DNA of 64,000 nucleotides from Ceratotherium simum simum (GCF_000283155.1 NW_004454166.1:2928136-2992135), one strand, 5' to 3'. Positions 23,101 to 57,850 are shown, counted from the stretch's first letter. Notes: generated by a model not told the origin, from the sequence alone. Program-made: numbers and translations.

Positions 23101-25740
23101 AGCTGCCCTCAAGGAACTCACATTCCAGGGGGGCCGGTGGGCCTCTGGCTGGACTGGGGTTCAGAAGACCTGCGTGTGTGAGAGGTCTGTGGGGTTCATG
23201 CTCCCCTCTCCCTCCCACCTGAAATGACTCCCTTCCATATCTCTGCTTTTTGCAACTGCCATTTTTCCAAAGGCCTGCTGTGTCTCTCTCTCCCAGAGGT
23301 GTGACCTTACCTCCATCTTAACTTTCTTACATTCAGCACCTGGGCCGACTGGGAGCTTCCCCAGGGCAGGCCTGCTCCATTCCTGGCTCCCCCATAAGGA
23401 CCAGGGGGTGACACAGAAGTGTGTGCTGAATTGAATGGAACGACCAGGGGCTGCCAACTTCAAGTAGAGAGTAAGTCGTTACGAGCACAAGCCCCAGAGT
23501 CACATGAGACCTGCTAGGTCTGAGTCCCAGCTCTACTTTCATGTGACCTGGGCAAGTGACCTCAGCTCTTTAAACCTCGGTTTCCTCAGCTGTAAACATG
23601 GGGATAACCCTAGGGTTGCTGTGGAGATGAGAAGTACAGGCACACCTCCTTGTATTGCGCTTTGCAGACATTGTATTTTTCACAAATGGAAGGTTTGTGG
23701 CAACCCTGTGTCGAGCAAGTCTATTGGCGCCATTTTTCCAATAGCATTTGCTCACTTCACGTCTCTGTGTCACATTTTGGCAATTCTCGCAATATTTCAA
23801 AGTTTTTCATTATGACCATATTCGTTATGCTGATATGTGATCAGTGATCTCTGATGTTACTATTGTACAGCAGACAGTGAGTGCTTAATAGATGTAGCTC
23901 TTGTTATTTTACTACCCAACAAGCATTTGCTACTGTGTGCAGTTTTACTCTAGGTGGGGTGGTGGTGGGGGTGGGGGGGTGGAGATGGGGACACAATAGT
24001 AACCCATGTATAAGTCATAGCCTCAACTTTCAGGAGCACATCCTTACTCCACTGGGATTTCTAAGCCTTCAAGTCTAGCTCCTGTCCATCACCCACGGAT
24101 AACCCAGCCTCCTGGTGCCTGAGCCCTCCTGTTACAGGGAGCTTCTCCTCTCTTGGTACCTGGTGAAATCCTACCTGTCCTTCAAGGCCAGTTCCAGTGG
24201 CACCTCCTCCGGGAAGTCTTCCTGCTCCTGTCCCTAGTTCACACTGTTGTCTCTCTGGCTCTCCAATTACAATACTTATCACACTGTACTGTCACTGTTT
24301 GTTCTCCCCACACCAGCCAGGGAACTCCTCCAGGTCAGGGAAGAATTGATCTATTCCTTGACTCACGGCACAAGGTATGTGCACAAGGTATGTGCTGAAT
24401 GGATGTCTGATGAATGAATGGATGGATGATGGATAAACAGATAGGTGAACAGGTGGGTATGTGGATGCAAAATGGGAATGCATAGCTAGGTGAATGGGTG
24501 GACCTATCTGTGAGACCCACAAGCCATATCTCTAGAAAGCAGCCTTCTTAACTCTGAAAAACGGCCATTTGAGGAGCTATTATTATTATTACAGCCATTT
24601 TATAGATAAGAAAAGGAAGATCTTACAGGCAGGCCTTGAACCCAGGACTCCACTAGCTTTACTGGCCGCTACAGGGCTCATTCTCACCTTGGAGCTCCAA
24701 CGTTGTCACAGCGTGGTGTTAAGGCATGCCTTGCAGGGGAAAGGTCATTGTGGGGCTGGGGGAATAACGGACTTCTTGGAGGTGGAAGGGGTAGAATCAA
24801 CATCTGTCCAAGTCAGGAGAGCCCCTCTGGCCCAGAGCGGCGGAGGGATTAGACCAGAGCCACAGAACCAGTCGGCCGCAAGGCTGGAACACGAGTGCGG
24901 AGCCCCGGGCCACTCTTAGGATTAAGCATGGGCGAGGGCTCCAAGGTGAGCCTTGGCCCCGCGGGGGCTGTCCAGCTGAGTTCAAGGCGCACCTTGGCCT
25001 CCAGCCTTCCTCTTCTCACGGATAAAACGGCTGTGGTGGCTCGTGGAACGGGGGCGGGTGTGGGGGGCGGGGCGAGCGGCCGTTGAGGCTGCGCCCGGGG
25101 CGCTCAGGCGGTCCCCAGCGCAGAGAACCAGAGACGTTCGGGCGGCTCCCCCGGCTACACGGCTGTGCTCTAAGAGGAGTGATCCTCCTCTCTGTCAGAG
25201 GCAGGTTTTCTTCCAGCCCAAGGGCACTGTGGGGGATCTGCCACAGGGGCCGAGGTCAGGGTATCCGGCACCCGCGGGGCTCCAAGTTCTCCCTCGCAAA
25301 CCCACCTCTTCTGACGGTTAACCAACGGCCTTGGCTGGCCTCTGCCCTTCCTCGGGCCTCAGTCTCTCGTTCTGAACTATAGGTCGACAGCGACAGCCTA
25401 GAGGACCTCCGGCCGCCTTGGGGCCCCAGATCCTAACCGGAACCGGCAGTGGAACCCTGGGCACGCCCCTCCCCGTCCGTTGCTCCCGGGCTCGCCCCCG
25501 CCCCGCGCGCCGCCGCGTCCCCACCTGCACTTGCGCCGCCTCCTCCAGCGCCAGGCCCACCGGGTGGCCGCGGTGCACGCCCAGCAGTGGGCAAAGCGCG
25601 CACACGCAGCGGCGGCAGCGGCGACAGAAGAGCTCGGCCACGCGGTCGCCGTGCTCCGGACAGCGCCAGCGGCACGCGTCCTCGGAATCCGCGGGGCCCG
25701 GCCCCGCAGGTGTCCCGCTGAACGCCGCTGCGCCCGCCAT
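1966..25740 (-). CDS. TRIM14: TRIM14, tripartite-motif protein 14 (whole gene, six coding exons; reading frame broken in last exon)
   Basis: Coding exons, joined on the minus strand: 25740-25525, 22735-22640, 11820-11587, 7403-7241, 4869-4777, 2475-1966. They sum to 1312 nt. Adding about 26 nt missing in the last exon gives 446 codons including the stop, against 442 residues in human TRIM14. Domain order seen: B-box type 2 zinc finger (residues about 27-59, full C/H ligand set), coiled coil (about 73-200), linker, PRY-SPRY. There is no RING, as is usual for TRIM14. Known role: an interferon-inducible adaptor on the outer mitochondrial membrane that joins MAVS signalling through its PRY-SPRY domain and is reported to stabilise cGAS by recruiting USP14. 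All splice phases agree. The start ATG (complement of 25738-25740) lies in a CpG island and gives the expected MAGAA N-terminus. The oddities are a GC donor in intron 2 and a frameshift at 2236-2248. Identification is very secure; whether this allele encodes full-length protein is not. Confidence 0.95.
2690..3945 (-). mobile_element. L1 fragment, antisense, split by an ERE
   Basis: The AT-rich text reads as reverse L1M-type sequence (GAATTGCTGGATCAACAGGG, then AGAAGTGGTTATAGTGGGCA). It is interrupted by the ERE at 3428-3614. No ORF survives. Confidence 0.6.
3428..3614 (-). mobile_element. ERE SINE with target duplication
   Basis: Reverse-oriented ERE (poly-T start, ...CTTAACCACTAGGCCACCAGGGCTGGCC end). 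Direct repeats TAAAATTTCATTTTCT stand at 3412-3427 and 3615-3630. It is inserted into an antisense L1. Confidence 0.93.
3950..4158 (+). mobile_element. ERE SINE (variant with CAACTAGAAGGATGTGCAAC)
   Basis: Head GGGGCCGGCCCCGTGGCTTA, B box GGTTCGGATCCCAGGCGCGC, body variant ending TACTGGGGCTTTGGGGGAAA, A-rich tail. Confidence 0.93.
4200..4680 (+). mobile_element. Probable old L1 3' end
   Basis: AT-rich sequence of the type found in L1M 3' regions (TTATCGCCTCTGGGGGAGGC, then CTATAATTTTTTAAGGGAAC). Tentative. Confidence 0.4.
4777..4869 (-). CDS. TRIM14: TRIM14 coding exon 5 (linker)
   Basis: This 93-nt exon has an acceptor CCTTGCAG|AC and a donor T|GTAAGA. Split codons on both sides join correctly: the AAC codon with exon 4 and TAC with exon 6. 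It encodes a low-complexity Ser/Pro-rich linker ([19 protein letters not shown]) before the PRY motif. Confidence 0.92.
6030..6165 (+). repeat. MIR SINE
   Basis: GGGGCAAGTCAGTTACCCTC followed by CTGTAAAATGGGGACAATG. Confidence 0.7.
6390..6660 (+). repeat. L2 fragment
   Basis: L2 3'-end text (AGGCAGGTGCTCTGTTCTGT...GAATGAATGAGTGAATGA). Confidence 0.55.
7241..7403 (-). CDS. TRIM14: TRIM14 coding exon 4 (end of coiled coil and linker)
   Basis: This exon is 163 nt, starting in phase 0 after CTCACAG and ending with one base before GTAAGT. It encodes [20 protein letters not shown] followed by [20 protein letters not shown] and the LKE end. It corresponds to the segment joining the coiled coil to PRY-SPRY. 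Confidence 0.94.
7949..8234 (+). mobile_element. ERE SINE with 18-bp target duplication
   Basis: Head GGCCGGCCCCGTGGTGTAGC and poly(A). Perfect repeats TTTTAAATACCCTTCCTG lie at 7931-7948 and 8235-8252. The tail includes about 40 extra bases between the first poly(A) and the second duplication, probably 3' transduced or tail-derived sequence. Confidence 0.93.
9280..9745 (+). repeat. L2 fragment
   Basis: CACTCCCCTGGCTCCCTTCG, GGCCCTTCATCAACTAACCC and CACCTCCTCCTAGATGTCTT follow the L2 order. Confidence 0.65.
9762..10059 (-). mobile_element. ERE SINE, long form
   Basis: Reverse ERE with two CTGAGCTA modules and a GC-rich head (…CCGCTAAGCCACGGGGCTGG). Near-identical repeats CCACCCATGAGCTCTT and CCACCTATGAGCTCTT flank it. 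Confidence 0.92.
11165..11375 (+). repeat. MIR SINE
   Basis: CAGACAGACCTGGGTTCTGA, GCTGCGTGACCTCGGATGAA and CGTAAAATGGGGTGAGAATA; nearly full length. Confidence 0.8.
11587..11820 (-). CDS. TRIM14: TRIM14 coding exon 3 (coiled coil)
   Basis: This 234-nt, 78-codon exon has an acceptor TTTTTAG|GCT and a donor CAG|GTAATA, both phase 0. It encodes the heptad-rich central coiled coil, with recognisable TRIM14 text around [19 protein letters not shown] and [19 protein letters not shown]. In the TRIM family this segment drives antiparallel dimer formation. Confidence 0.94.
11830..14510 (+). mobile_element. L1 block in TRIM14 intron 2
   Basis: Text of the decayed ORF2 and 3' part of old L1 elements (GATCAACTTATAAAAACTCC; AATGCAATCCCAAACTC; GTTACCAGGGGTTGGTGGGA). 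More than one L1 insertion is probably present, and a (CA)n lies within it. No long ORF remains. It begins about 10 bp upstream of the exon 3 acceptor region (11820). Confidence 0.65.
14128..14164 (+). repeat. (CA)n microsatellite
   Basis: 37 bases of uninterrupted CA repeat, probably grown from the A-rich end of an L1 fragment. Confidence 0.98.
14515..16440. other. TRIM14 intron 2: repeat-poor stretch with an LTR-like tail
   Basis: From about 15780 to 16272 the text (GGTCAACGGGAGGAGGAGCT ... TGGACCCTGATGGATACAG) looks like a decayed interspersed repeat of uncertain class. Nothing coding was recognised. Confidence 0.3.
16461..16973 (+). mobile_element. MER2/Tigger2-type DNA transposon
   Basis: Terminal inverted repeats CAGATCTTCCTGGACTTATG at the left and the complement of CAGATGGTCCCTGACTTACG at the right. 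The interior CCTAACCTACCGAACATC and CAGTTGGGCAAAATCATCTA are characteristic of the MER2/Tigger2 group. Non-autonomous and without an ORF. TATA-rich flanks fit the TA target. Confidence 0.8.
17265..17512 (-). mobile_element. ERE SINE with 16-bp target duplication
   Basis: Reverse ERE with a long poly-T start. Repeats TGACCAAGTCCTTCTT stand at 17249-17264 and 17513-17528. Confidence 0.93.
17790..18200 (+). mobile_element. L1 3' fragment
   Basis: GGAAATAAATCAAGGTGCC, GGAAAATGGCTTAATGAATC and ATAATGGAATATATAGCC are typical of L1 3' ends. Confidence 0.55.
18217..18482 (+). mobile_element. ERE SINE
   Basis: Head GGGGCCAGCCCGGTGGCATA, B box GGTTCAGATCCCAGGCGCAG, three GATTGGCA...GTTAGCTCAG-type modules, AAAAACAAAAAC tail. 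Confidence 0.92.
19470..21425 (+). mobile_element. L1 fragment (ORF2 end and 3' region), split by a Tigger-like element
   Basis: Decayed reverse-transcriptase region (ACCATGTTCATGGATTGCAA; AATCCCATCAAAGTTTATTT) runs to 20298, then resumes at about 20512 (GGAAATGCAAATAAAGACCA; ATTGCTGGTGGGAATGTAAA) and reaches the 3' region near 21425. Confidence 0.7.
20299..20509 (+). mobile_element. Tigger-like (TcMar) non-autonomous DNA element
   Basis: About 211 bp bounded by CAG..CTG-type ends (CAGCCCTGTGCCACATGACA; complement of AGTCGTGTGTTGCATAACAA at the other side) and flanked by TA. It lies inside L1 text that continues on both sides. Confidence 0.65.
22640..22735 (-). CDS. TRIM14: TRIM14 coding exon 2 (96 nt, start of coiled coil)
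   Basis: This exon is exactly 96 nt, the usual size of the second exon in the B-box/coiled-coil TRIM class. It encodes 32 residues ([10 protein letters not shown]...AAEKLK) at the start of the coiled coil. The acceptor is ACATACAG|AAA. The donor is AAG|GCAAGT, a GC donor with otherwise ideal consensus. No usable GT lies nearby, and reading on into the intron runs to a stop. Confidence 0.92.
23465..23636 (+). repeat. MIR SINE (left part, split by Tigger1)
   Basis: CATGTGACCTGGGCAAGTGA and CTGTAAACATGGGGATAACC. The MIR end resumes after the Tigger1 fragment at about 23869. Confidence 0.7.
23637..23868 (+). mobile_element. Tigger1-type DNA transposon fragment
   Basis: Starts after TA with CAGGCACACCTCCTTGTATT and continues GTGGCAACCCTGTGTCGAGC, then GCGCCATTTTTCCAATAGCA, the Tigger1 5' end. 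It is inserted in a MIR whose two parts flank it (23465-23636 and about 23869-23915). Confidence 0.8.
24125..24440 (+). repeat. L2 fragment
   Basis: CCTTCAAGGCCAGTTCCAGT, TCCTCCGGGAAGTCTTCCTG, ending in TGATGAATGAATGGATGG. Confidence 0.65.
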
Positions 25741-25990
25741 TCATGCCCACAGCTTCGGGCTGCGCCAGCGCGGGGAGGGGCTCCCCTGGGGAATCGAAAC
25801 CTCGGCGGTGGGGCGGGGCGGCCCCGGGCCGGCCCAGCTCCGGTGGAAGAATGGCAGGAAGCGCCGGCTGCGGGTGGGGGTGAGGGTGTGGGTAGGGTGG
25901 GGGTGGGGCATGTAGCGACAGCAGCATCACCCTTGGACCAGCAGGGTGCTCTCCAGCCCCGCCTGCCCCAGCTGCTATAGCCAGCTCTGT
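25040..25990 (-). promoter_or_regulatory. CpG-island promoter of TRIM14
   Basis: CpG dinucleotides are dense here and nearly absent in the DNA on either side. The island surrounds TRIM14 exon 1 and its ATG (25738-25740). No TATA box is visible at a sensible distance, in line with CpG-island promoters. The transcription start itself cannot be fixed from sequence. Confidence 0.7.
25525..25740 (-). CDS. TRIM14: TRIM14 coding exon 1: start codon and B-box
   Basis: This exon encodes 72 codons from the ATG to a CAG|GTGGGG donor. The B-box 2 ligands are visible as C27, H30, C39, C42, C47, C50, H56 and H59, all present. The first 25 residues are an Ala/Gly/Pro-rich tail. The exon ends in phase 0, and the next exon continues with KLTQEC as expected for TRIM14. 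Confidence 0.95.
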
Positions 25991-26189
25991 CTGGCCCGGA
26001 GGTGGCCACAGCAGAAATGGGGGCTCCCCCCTGTGAAACTGAATAAGTGTGGAAACTAATAAAACTTCTCGACTAAATTGGAGTTGGGAAGGCCTGTAGG
26101 GGGCGCTCTGACGCCCTGTCACACACGTCAATTAGGAAGAGCGTATGCATGTATCTTGGAGAGAAAGTGCAACTCCTTTAGTACGCTGA

Positions 26190-26471
26190 AGGAAGATTTC
26201 TCTCCCCACCCAGCAACAGCCCAGCCAATCAGAAACCCTGCAGCTCAGCCAATGGGAAGCTTCTGAGGTTGCCGTCCGGAACCGTTATTGTCCCCCAATG
26301 GGCTTGCACTTAGAACAGCCCCTCCCTACTCCCCCTTTTTCTCCATAAAAGCTCCCCTCTGTCTGTCCATGGTTTGACATGGTATGCACATGTGGAATTG
26401 CAATTCTTTTGGCTATTCTACAATAAACTCATTTTGAGGATAAAATAGGTGAATTTGCTTTTAAGTTGACT
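26190..26471 (+). mobile_element. Retroviral-type LTR (copy A), 3' part recognisable
   Basis: LTR features in order: paired CCAAT boxes (AGCCAATCAG, AGCCAATGGG), a TATA-like CCATAAAAGC at about 26343, polyadenylation signal AATAAA (26422-26427), and a U5-like end CATTTTG...TAAAATA...TTAAGTTGAC. It shares its tail with copy B at 27114. The 5' end is not clear, and no viral coding sequence is seen. An ERE SINE is inserted just after it. Confidence 0.55.
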
Positions 26472-26489
26472 AAAGAAAACCTCGTTTTA

Positions 26490-26735
26490 TTTATTTATTT
26501 TTTTGATGAGGAAGATTAGCCCTGAGCTAATATCTATTGTCAATCTTCCTCTTTTTGCTGAGGAAGATTGGCCTTGGGCTAACATCTGTGCCCATCTTCC
26601 TCTACTTTATACGTGGGACGCTGCCACAGCATGGCTTAACAAGCGGTGGGATCTGCGCCTGGGATCCGAACCTGTGAACCCTGGGCTGCCGAAGCAGAGT
26701 GCATGAACTTAAACACTATGCCACCGACTGGCCCC
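26490..26735 (-). mobile_element. ERE SINE between the two LTRs
   Basis: Reverse ERE. Flanks AAGAAAACCTCGTTTTA (26473-26489) and AAGAAAACTTCATTTTA (26736-26752) differ at two positions, so it is somewhat older than the copies with perfect flanks. Confidence 0.92.
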
Positions 26736-26839
26736 AAGAAAACTTCATTTTAAAGAAGGGGGAGCTCTGACCCACCACCACTCGACATCAATTGCAAGAA
26801 TCATCATCATTCACAGACCCAAACAGGAAGAGATGTACA

Positions 26840-27114
26840 GGGCATCCCCAACATGAAATTGACTACCTCAGCAACTCAGCCAGTGAGAAACTGTCATCAC
26901 CCTGAACTCTCATTTTCTGCTGATGGACTTCGCTTTGAAATAATCCCTCCCAACTTCCGTTTTCTTTATAAAATAACATTTCCCTCCTTTGCTTGCTGGC
27001 CTTGCCTATGGCTTTTGCTATAGCCTGCTTGTCCCGAATTGCAATTCCTTTGCCAGTCCCGAATAAACCCATTTTGCTGGTAAAATAACTGGCTGTTTTA
27101 TTTTTAAGGTGGAC
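26840..27114 (+). mobile_element. Retroviral-type LTR (copy B), related to copy A
   Basis: TATA-like TTTATAAAATAA at 26965-26976, the shared block GAATTGCAATTC, AATAAA (27062-27067), then CATTTTGCTGGTAAAATAAC and TTTTAAGGTGGACA. Same orientation as copy A, about 640 bp downstream. The U3 portions differ strongly, so these are either diverged LTRs of one provirus that lost its interior or two separate insertions of related families. Confidence 0.55.
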
Positions 27115-27364
27115 ACTCCTAATAGGCCAACTGGAAGGGGGTGAGCTTCCCTGCTTAGTGATGCTAGTCCAGTCATGCTCAGAAAACTGCAGCCCTGCGG
27201 ATGAGACTGAGGTTGGCTGTGGCCTTCCAGATAGTGTGCATTACCTACACTTTTCACTTTCCCTGATTCTCCCTGCCGTTTCCCCAGGACAGCTAACCGT
27301 TCCCACAATTGTAAGAAACACCCTGGAAACATCAAGTGCCCCCAGGCTAAAGTCTCAGCTCCCA

Positions 27365-28135
27365 CCAAATGTAAATTGGTACAGCCATTATGGAAAACAG
27401 TATGGAATTTCCTCAAAAAATTAAAAATAGGACCACTATATGATCCAGCAATCCTACTTCTGAGTATATATCCAAAGAATATGAAATCAGGATCTCCAAG
27501 AGATATCTGCACTCCCGTGTTCACTGAAGCATTATTCACAATAGCCAAGATATAGAAACAATCTAAGTGTCCTTGGAAGGATGAATGGATAAAGAAGACG
27601 TAGTATATGTATATATAGTGAAACGTTATTTAGCCCTAAAAAATGAAATCCTGCCGTTTGCGACAGGATGAATCTGGAAGACATTATGCTAGGTGAAATA
27701 ATCCAGACAGAGAAAGACGAATACTATATGGTATCACTTACATGTGGAATCCAAAACACAAGTCAAACTCATAGAATCAGAGTAGAAAGTTGGTTGCCAG
27801 GGGCTGAGAGCTGGAAGAAAAGGGTACAAACATTCAGTTATAAGAATTACAAGTTCTGGGGATTTAGTGAACAGCATGGTGACTAGAGTTAACAATATGT
27901 ATGGTATACTTGAAATTTCTTAAGAGAGTAGCTCTCAAGTGTTCTCACCGCACACAAAAAATGGTAACTATGTGAAGTGATAGATGCGTTAATTAACTTG
28001 ATTGTGGTAATCATTTCACAATGTTTAATTTACATATATTAAATCATCACACTGTACACCTTAAAAAATCACATACAACATAAACATATACAATTTTTGT
28101 CAATCATGCCTCAATAAAGCTAGGAAAAAAGTCTC
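27365..28135 (+). mobile_element. L1 3' fragment
   Basis: GGTACAGCCATTATGGAAAA, GATCCAGCAATCCTACTTCT and AACAGCATGGTGACTAGAGT are typical L1 3'-end text. AAGTCTCAGCTCCCACC is repeated on both sides (27350 and 28129 regions), a probable target duplication. Confidence 0.8.
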
Positions 28136-28169
28136 AGCTCCCACCTGCAAGGCCCTTGGCTCTTAGTAC

Positions 28170-28500
28170 TCTTGATCCCTACCCTGTCTATGCTCTGCCC
28201 TTTTCCTGTTTTCAGACCAAGGAATAGGCAATTTTCTTTGCTTGGAGCACTCTTTTCCAGAAATGTCCTTTGCCCTGCTCACTCCTATATATCCTTCAGG
28301 TGTCTGCCTACATATCACTTCCTCCAGGACGCCTTCCCTGCTTCTCTCCCCAAGGCAGCACGCCCTTCCCCTATTCTTGCCCTCCGCTTTCCCCTAACCA
28401 TGACTGAAAACTCTTCAGAGGGCAGGGACCAAGTCTGTCTTACCTGTTTCCCAGCCTGCCATCTGGCCCAAACGGTAGGTTCTTAATTGGTATTTGTGGA
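28170..28500 (+). repeat. L2 fragment
   Basis: TTGCTTGGAGCACTCTTTTC, ATATCCTTCAGGTGTCTGCC and AGAGGGCAGGGACCAAGTCT follow the L2 3' order. Confidence 0.7.
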
Positions 28501-29754
28501 ACAAATCAAGAAAAGGAAAGCTCCGTGTATTAAAATGTCTAGGCAGATGTTTATTATTTTGTTACATTCTTTCCATTGCACGATTCCACTTCTATTTATT
28601 TTCACTTTTATTTATTTTTTTACAAAGGTGCAAGGAATTTCAGAAACAACATTAAAACAATCATTCAAACTGTTTCAGGCACGGTTTCATATTAAGAGCA
28701 TAGATTGATTTCTGACTTCCTGCTTCCCTCTATGATACAATCTCAAGTTTTGTTCTAGGAAGAACAATTACTGTAGAGCTGAGGTGGATACACCCCGAAG
28801 CTCACCTCCCAGTGCTGTCTTCATCCTCAGAAAGTTCCTGAGTCAACAGTCGGGGGCTCCCGGGGTACGGAGTAAGGAGATGAGTGCGCGTTCTGCTTGC
28901 CCTGAGTGTGAGGGCCTGGCTCTGCCAATGCTGGGCAAGCTCTCCGCCATCAGTCAAGAACATAAACAAAAACGTAATTTTAAAAAATGGCTTAAAAAAA
29001 TATCTGATAAAAATTACCTATCCCTCTCCCTTGCTGTGAAATAATTTAAATAATTTATTCCAGATGTAAAAAAAAAAAAAGAAAACAAGTTTGTTCACGG
29101 ATGCCTTCGTATTGTTTTTAAGCATGAGGTCTGGGTCCTGTAGGGGTGGGAAGAGCTCGAGAAGGAATGGCTCTGTGTAGAGGAGCATTCCGGAAGCTCC
29201 CGGACTCAGCCCCACCTCCACTGCTTTGCAGCCAGTGCCTCTGGGCACGATGTTTCCATGTTTCTTTATTCTCCGAGGCTAGGTCTTCCTTTCTGAACAG
29301 GGGGATATTAATGCCTGCCTGGGCCATGTTGCAGGAGGAAGTGTCTATGAGTGGAGGTGGGAGGGCTTTGTAAACTGTGAAGTGCTGGCCACAAGTGAGG
29401 TGGGAGAGGTAACTCCATCCAGTAGAGCTCTGCTTCCCTGGCAATGCCCGGGATTTGGCCTTTGGCAGGCTTGGTGAGCCCCAGCCACTGAGTAAATGGG
29501 GATAAAAGAAGGAACACGGGCGTCTGGCGTGTGCAGGCAGACAGGAGGACTCAGCCATGGCAGAGGAGGGGGCAATCAGGAGCACAGAGCCCCCGTCGTG
29601 CACGGCCAGGAAGGGGCCCAGAGAGACATGAGGGAGGGCTCGGGACAATGCTTCCTGATTTCAGGAGCGCTGGATTTTAGCTGGAGTCCCAGCTCCTGTC
29701 TGGCGCTCACTGTCCTCCTCATCTTTGCTGTGACTAGGTGCAGATGGACTCACC

Positions 29755-29930
29755 CAGTGGGTCTCCATCCTCACTGTATTGCAGAATCACCTGGGAGCTT
29801 ATAAAAACATACACAAAGCCAGGCCCTACTCGGAGATTCAGCTTCAACTGGTCCGAGGTTGGGCCTGGGCATCTGTATTTCCTGAATGCTCCCAAGGGAA
29901 TTCTGATGTACAGCCTGGGTTGAAACCTAC
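29755..29930 (+). mobile_element. MER5A (hAT-Charlie) element
   Basis: CAGTGGGTCTCCATCCTCAC start, GCAGAATCACCTGGGAGCTT, GGGCCTGGGCATCTGTATTT and GGAATTCTGATGTACAGCC match MER5A. It lies in the likely CORO2A 3' UTR. Confidence 0.8.
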
Positions 29931-30824
29931 CAGGCCAGGTGGCCTCCTGCAGTCCCCCTCCTAGCTCTGGGATCACCCTGTGCAATGGGCAAAATTCATT
30001 GTCTGCACCTCCTTCCAACATTCCCCATCTTTAGCCGGGCCATCATATTGACCACTGAGAAAGAGACAACCTTAGAGAAGGGCTCAGAACACAGACTCAC
30101 AAAGTAGGGACACAGAAAACTCCCAGGCTGGAAGGGGCTTCAGGGCCATGTGGTCCTGCTTCCCTGCCTAGTGCAGTCATCCTTCTCCAGGAGTCCTCAC
30201 CGGTGGCAGCCATGAGGCTCTGCCCGCAACTTCCAGTGCTGGGGCTCCCCACCTCCTGGGGACCACTTCTGTTACCTTGGGCTGAAATCTGCCTGCATCC
30301 TCCCAGGGGAGGCAGGCTCTGAGACCTGAGGGCTTGGGGGTGGCAGTTAGTGGTCACGGGCACCACTTTGATATCTGCGTCCCACACAAGGGATAGTGTC
30401 TACCCACATCCGGCTGATTCTGGTTGAAGAGAGGATGGCTTTGGCCTCCTGTCTGTGTTCTAGAACTAGGCTGGACCATGAATTATTTCCCTGAAGTTAA
30501 ACTCCCTCTGCCCCTTTGCCAATGTCTCCTGAGTTCCTGCAGCAAACCCAGATCATCACCCAGCATGTAGTTTTCCTCAAGTCAAGGCCACAGTTTCTTG
30601 TCTGGGTAGCAGATCCTGTGGAGGGCAGCTCATTCCAGGATGACCCTTGTTCAGATGGAGAAATGGAGACCAAGGGCGGGGTAAGGGAAGGACTCACAGG
30701 AGGTCGCTAAGTCACGGGCATAGCTGAAGCCAGAACCAAGAGATTCCTGCCCTGCGGGCTGAGACCTGTATCAGACCAGAAACAGCAGAAAGACAGACCA
30801 GAAAACCAGGAGCTCAGCCCAGCC

Positions 30825-30945
30825 CTGCCATGAACTCTCTGGGGACCTTGATCACTTGCCTTTCTCTGGGCTTCAGTTTCCCCACCAGTAAAATGAGGGA
30901 GTTGGGTCAGATCACTGGTTTTTAAACTTCTAAATTTTTTTTAAG
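30825..30945 (+). repeat. MIR SINE
   Basis: GGGCTTCAGTTTCCCCACCA followed by GTAAAATGAGGGAGTTGGG. Confidence 0.65.
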
Positions 30946-31400
30946 CAGCAGAATTATGTATCCATAGAAGCCAATGAATGAAACAGATAGAAGGGGAGCT
31001 GTCTAGTTGGGAAGGGGAGGAGGCCCTGTCTACTTAGCCATCCCCCATTTCACGGACCACAGTTTGAAAATCACAAGCAGGTTCCCCTCCTCGGTCCTTC
31101 CAGCTCTAACTTTCTACAATGTTCTTTACCCTTGAGAAGTTACAGCTCATTGTGGACCCTTAAACACAAATTAAACAGAAGGCAAGGTCATCTAAAAAGA
31201 GTCCACTCAGACACCATTGTTTCGAGAAGGCAAATAGAAAAATGGCACCGCGTCCCACTGGAATCTTTCAGCGACCCAAAGTTTCGTTTTCTGGTAAAAT
31301 TGACAGAAACAGCAGCTGTCCTCGGGGGACCTGTGGTTGGTCCTGGACCTCCCCATGGCGCCGAGTGGTGTCCCTGAGGGTGAGGAGGGCAGAGCTCTGC

Positions 31401-57295
<25,895 letters not shown>

Positions 57296-57649
57296 CTGCA
57301 GGGACAGGGGACAGACAGGGCGTGAGGCTCGCTGCCCTGACCACGGGACACAGGGGCCCTCACCTCGAGAACAGATAAGAGGCGTGACCAGCACAGTGGT
57401 CGGCTCTACGTGGACGGTGACACGCCACGAAGGGCAACCAAAGGAACAGGCTGTAATTGTGGCTGCGTCTACGGGCCCGGTGAGATGGTGTGTAACCACT
57501 GCTGACCTGTTTGCCTTCCACCCCTGCAAGTACAGACACAAAAAGGCAGCAAATCCACGGAGAGAACTCCCACATTCCCTCCCTGTCCACCATCTCACCA
57601 GACGGCCCAGCCTCCCCGCCCCGCTCGGCCCAGCTAAGCGGGCGACACT

Positions 57650-57850
57650 GTGTCCCCTGGAGCCAGCCGGCCTGGGCTCCAGCTCTGCCTCTTGCCAACT
57701 GGGTGAACAAGTGACTTAACTTCTGAAGCCTCAGTTTTCTTTTCTGTAAAATGGGGATGATGAAAGTATCTGTCTCATAGACTTGTCAGGAGGATTAAAT
57801 TAGATGATACATTAAGACCCCTTGGTCAACAGTAATAACTAATACCACTC
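57650..57850 (+). repeat. MIR SINE
   Basis: CTGTAAAATGGGGATGATGA and GTCAGGAGGATTAAATTAGA. Confidence 0.75.

Larger units (their letters stand above)
28550..31400 (-). other. Probable CORO2A 3' untranslated region
   Basis: After the stop at 31401 the sequence runs on the minus strand without further recognised exons. AATAAA signals are found at 29265-29270, 29054-29059 and 28550-28555. The last lies just before an L2 repeat and would give a 3' UTR of about 2.85 kb. Old repeats (MER5A at 29755-29930, MIR at 30825-30945) are embedded. The end point is inferred, not proven. Confidence 0.4.

Noticed and set aside
25398..26131. Several long open frames on both strands across the TRIM14 CpG island
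   Set aside because: GC-rich DNA has few stop codons. Only the B-box frame from 25740 to 25525 matches a protein and ends at a splice donor.
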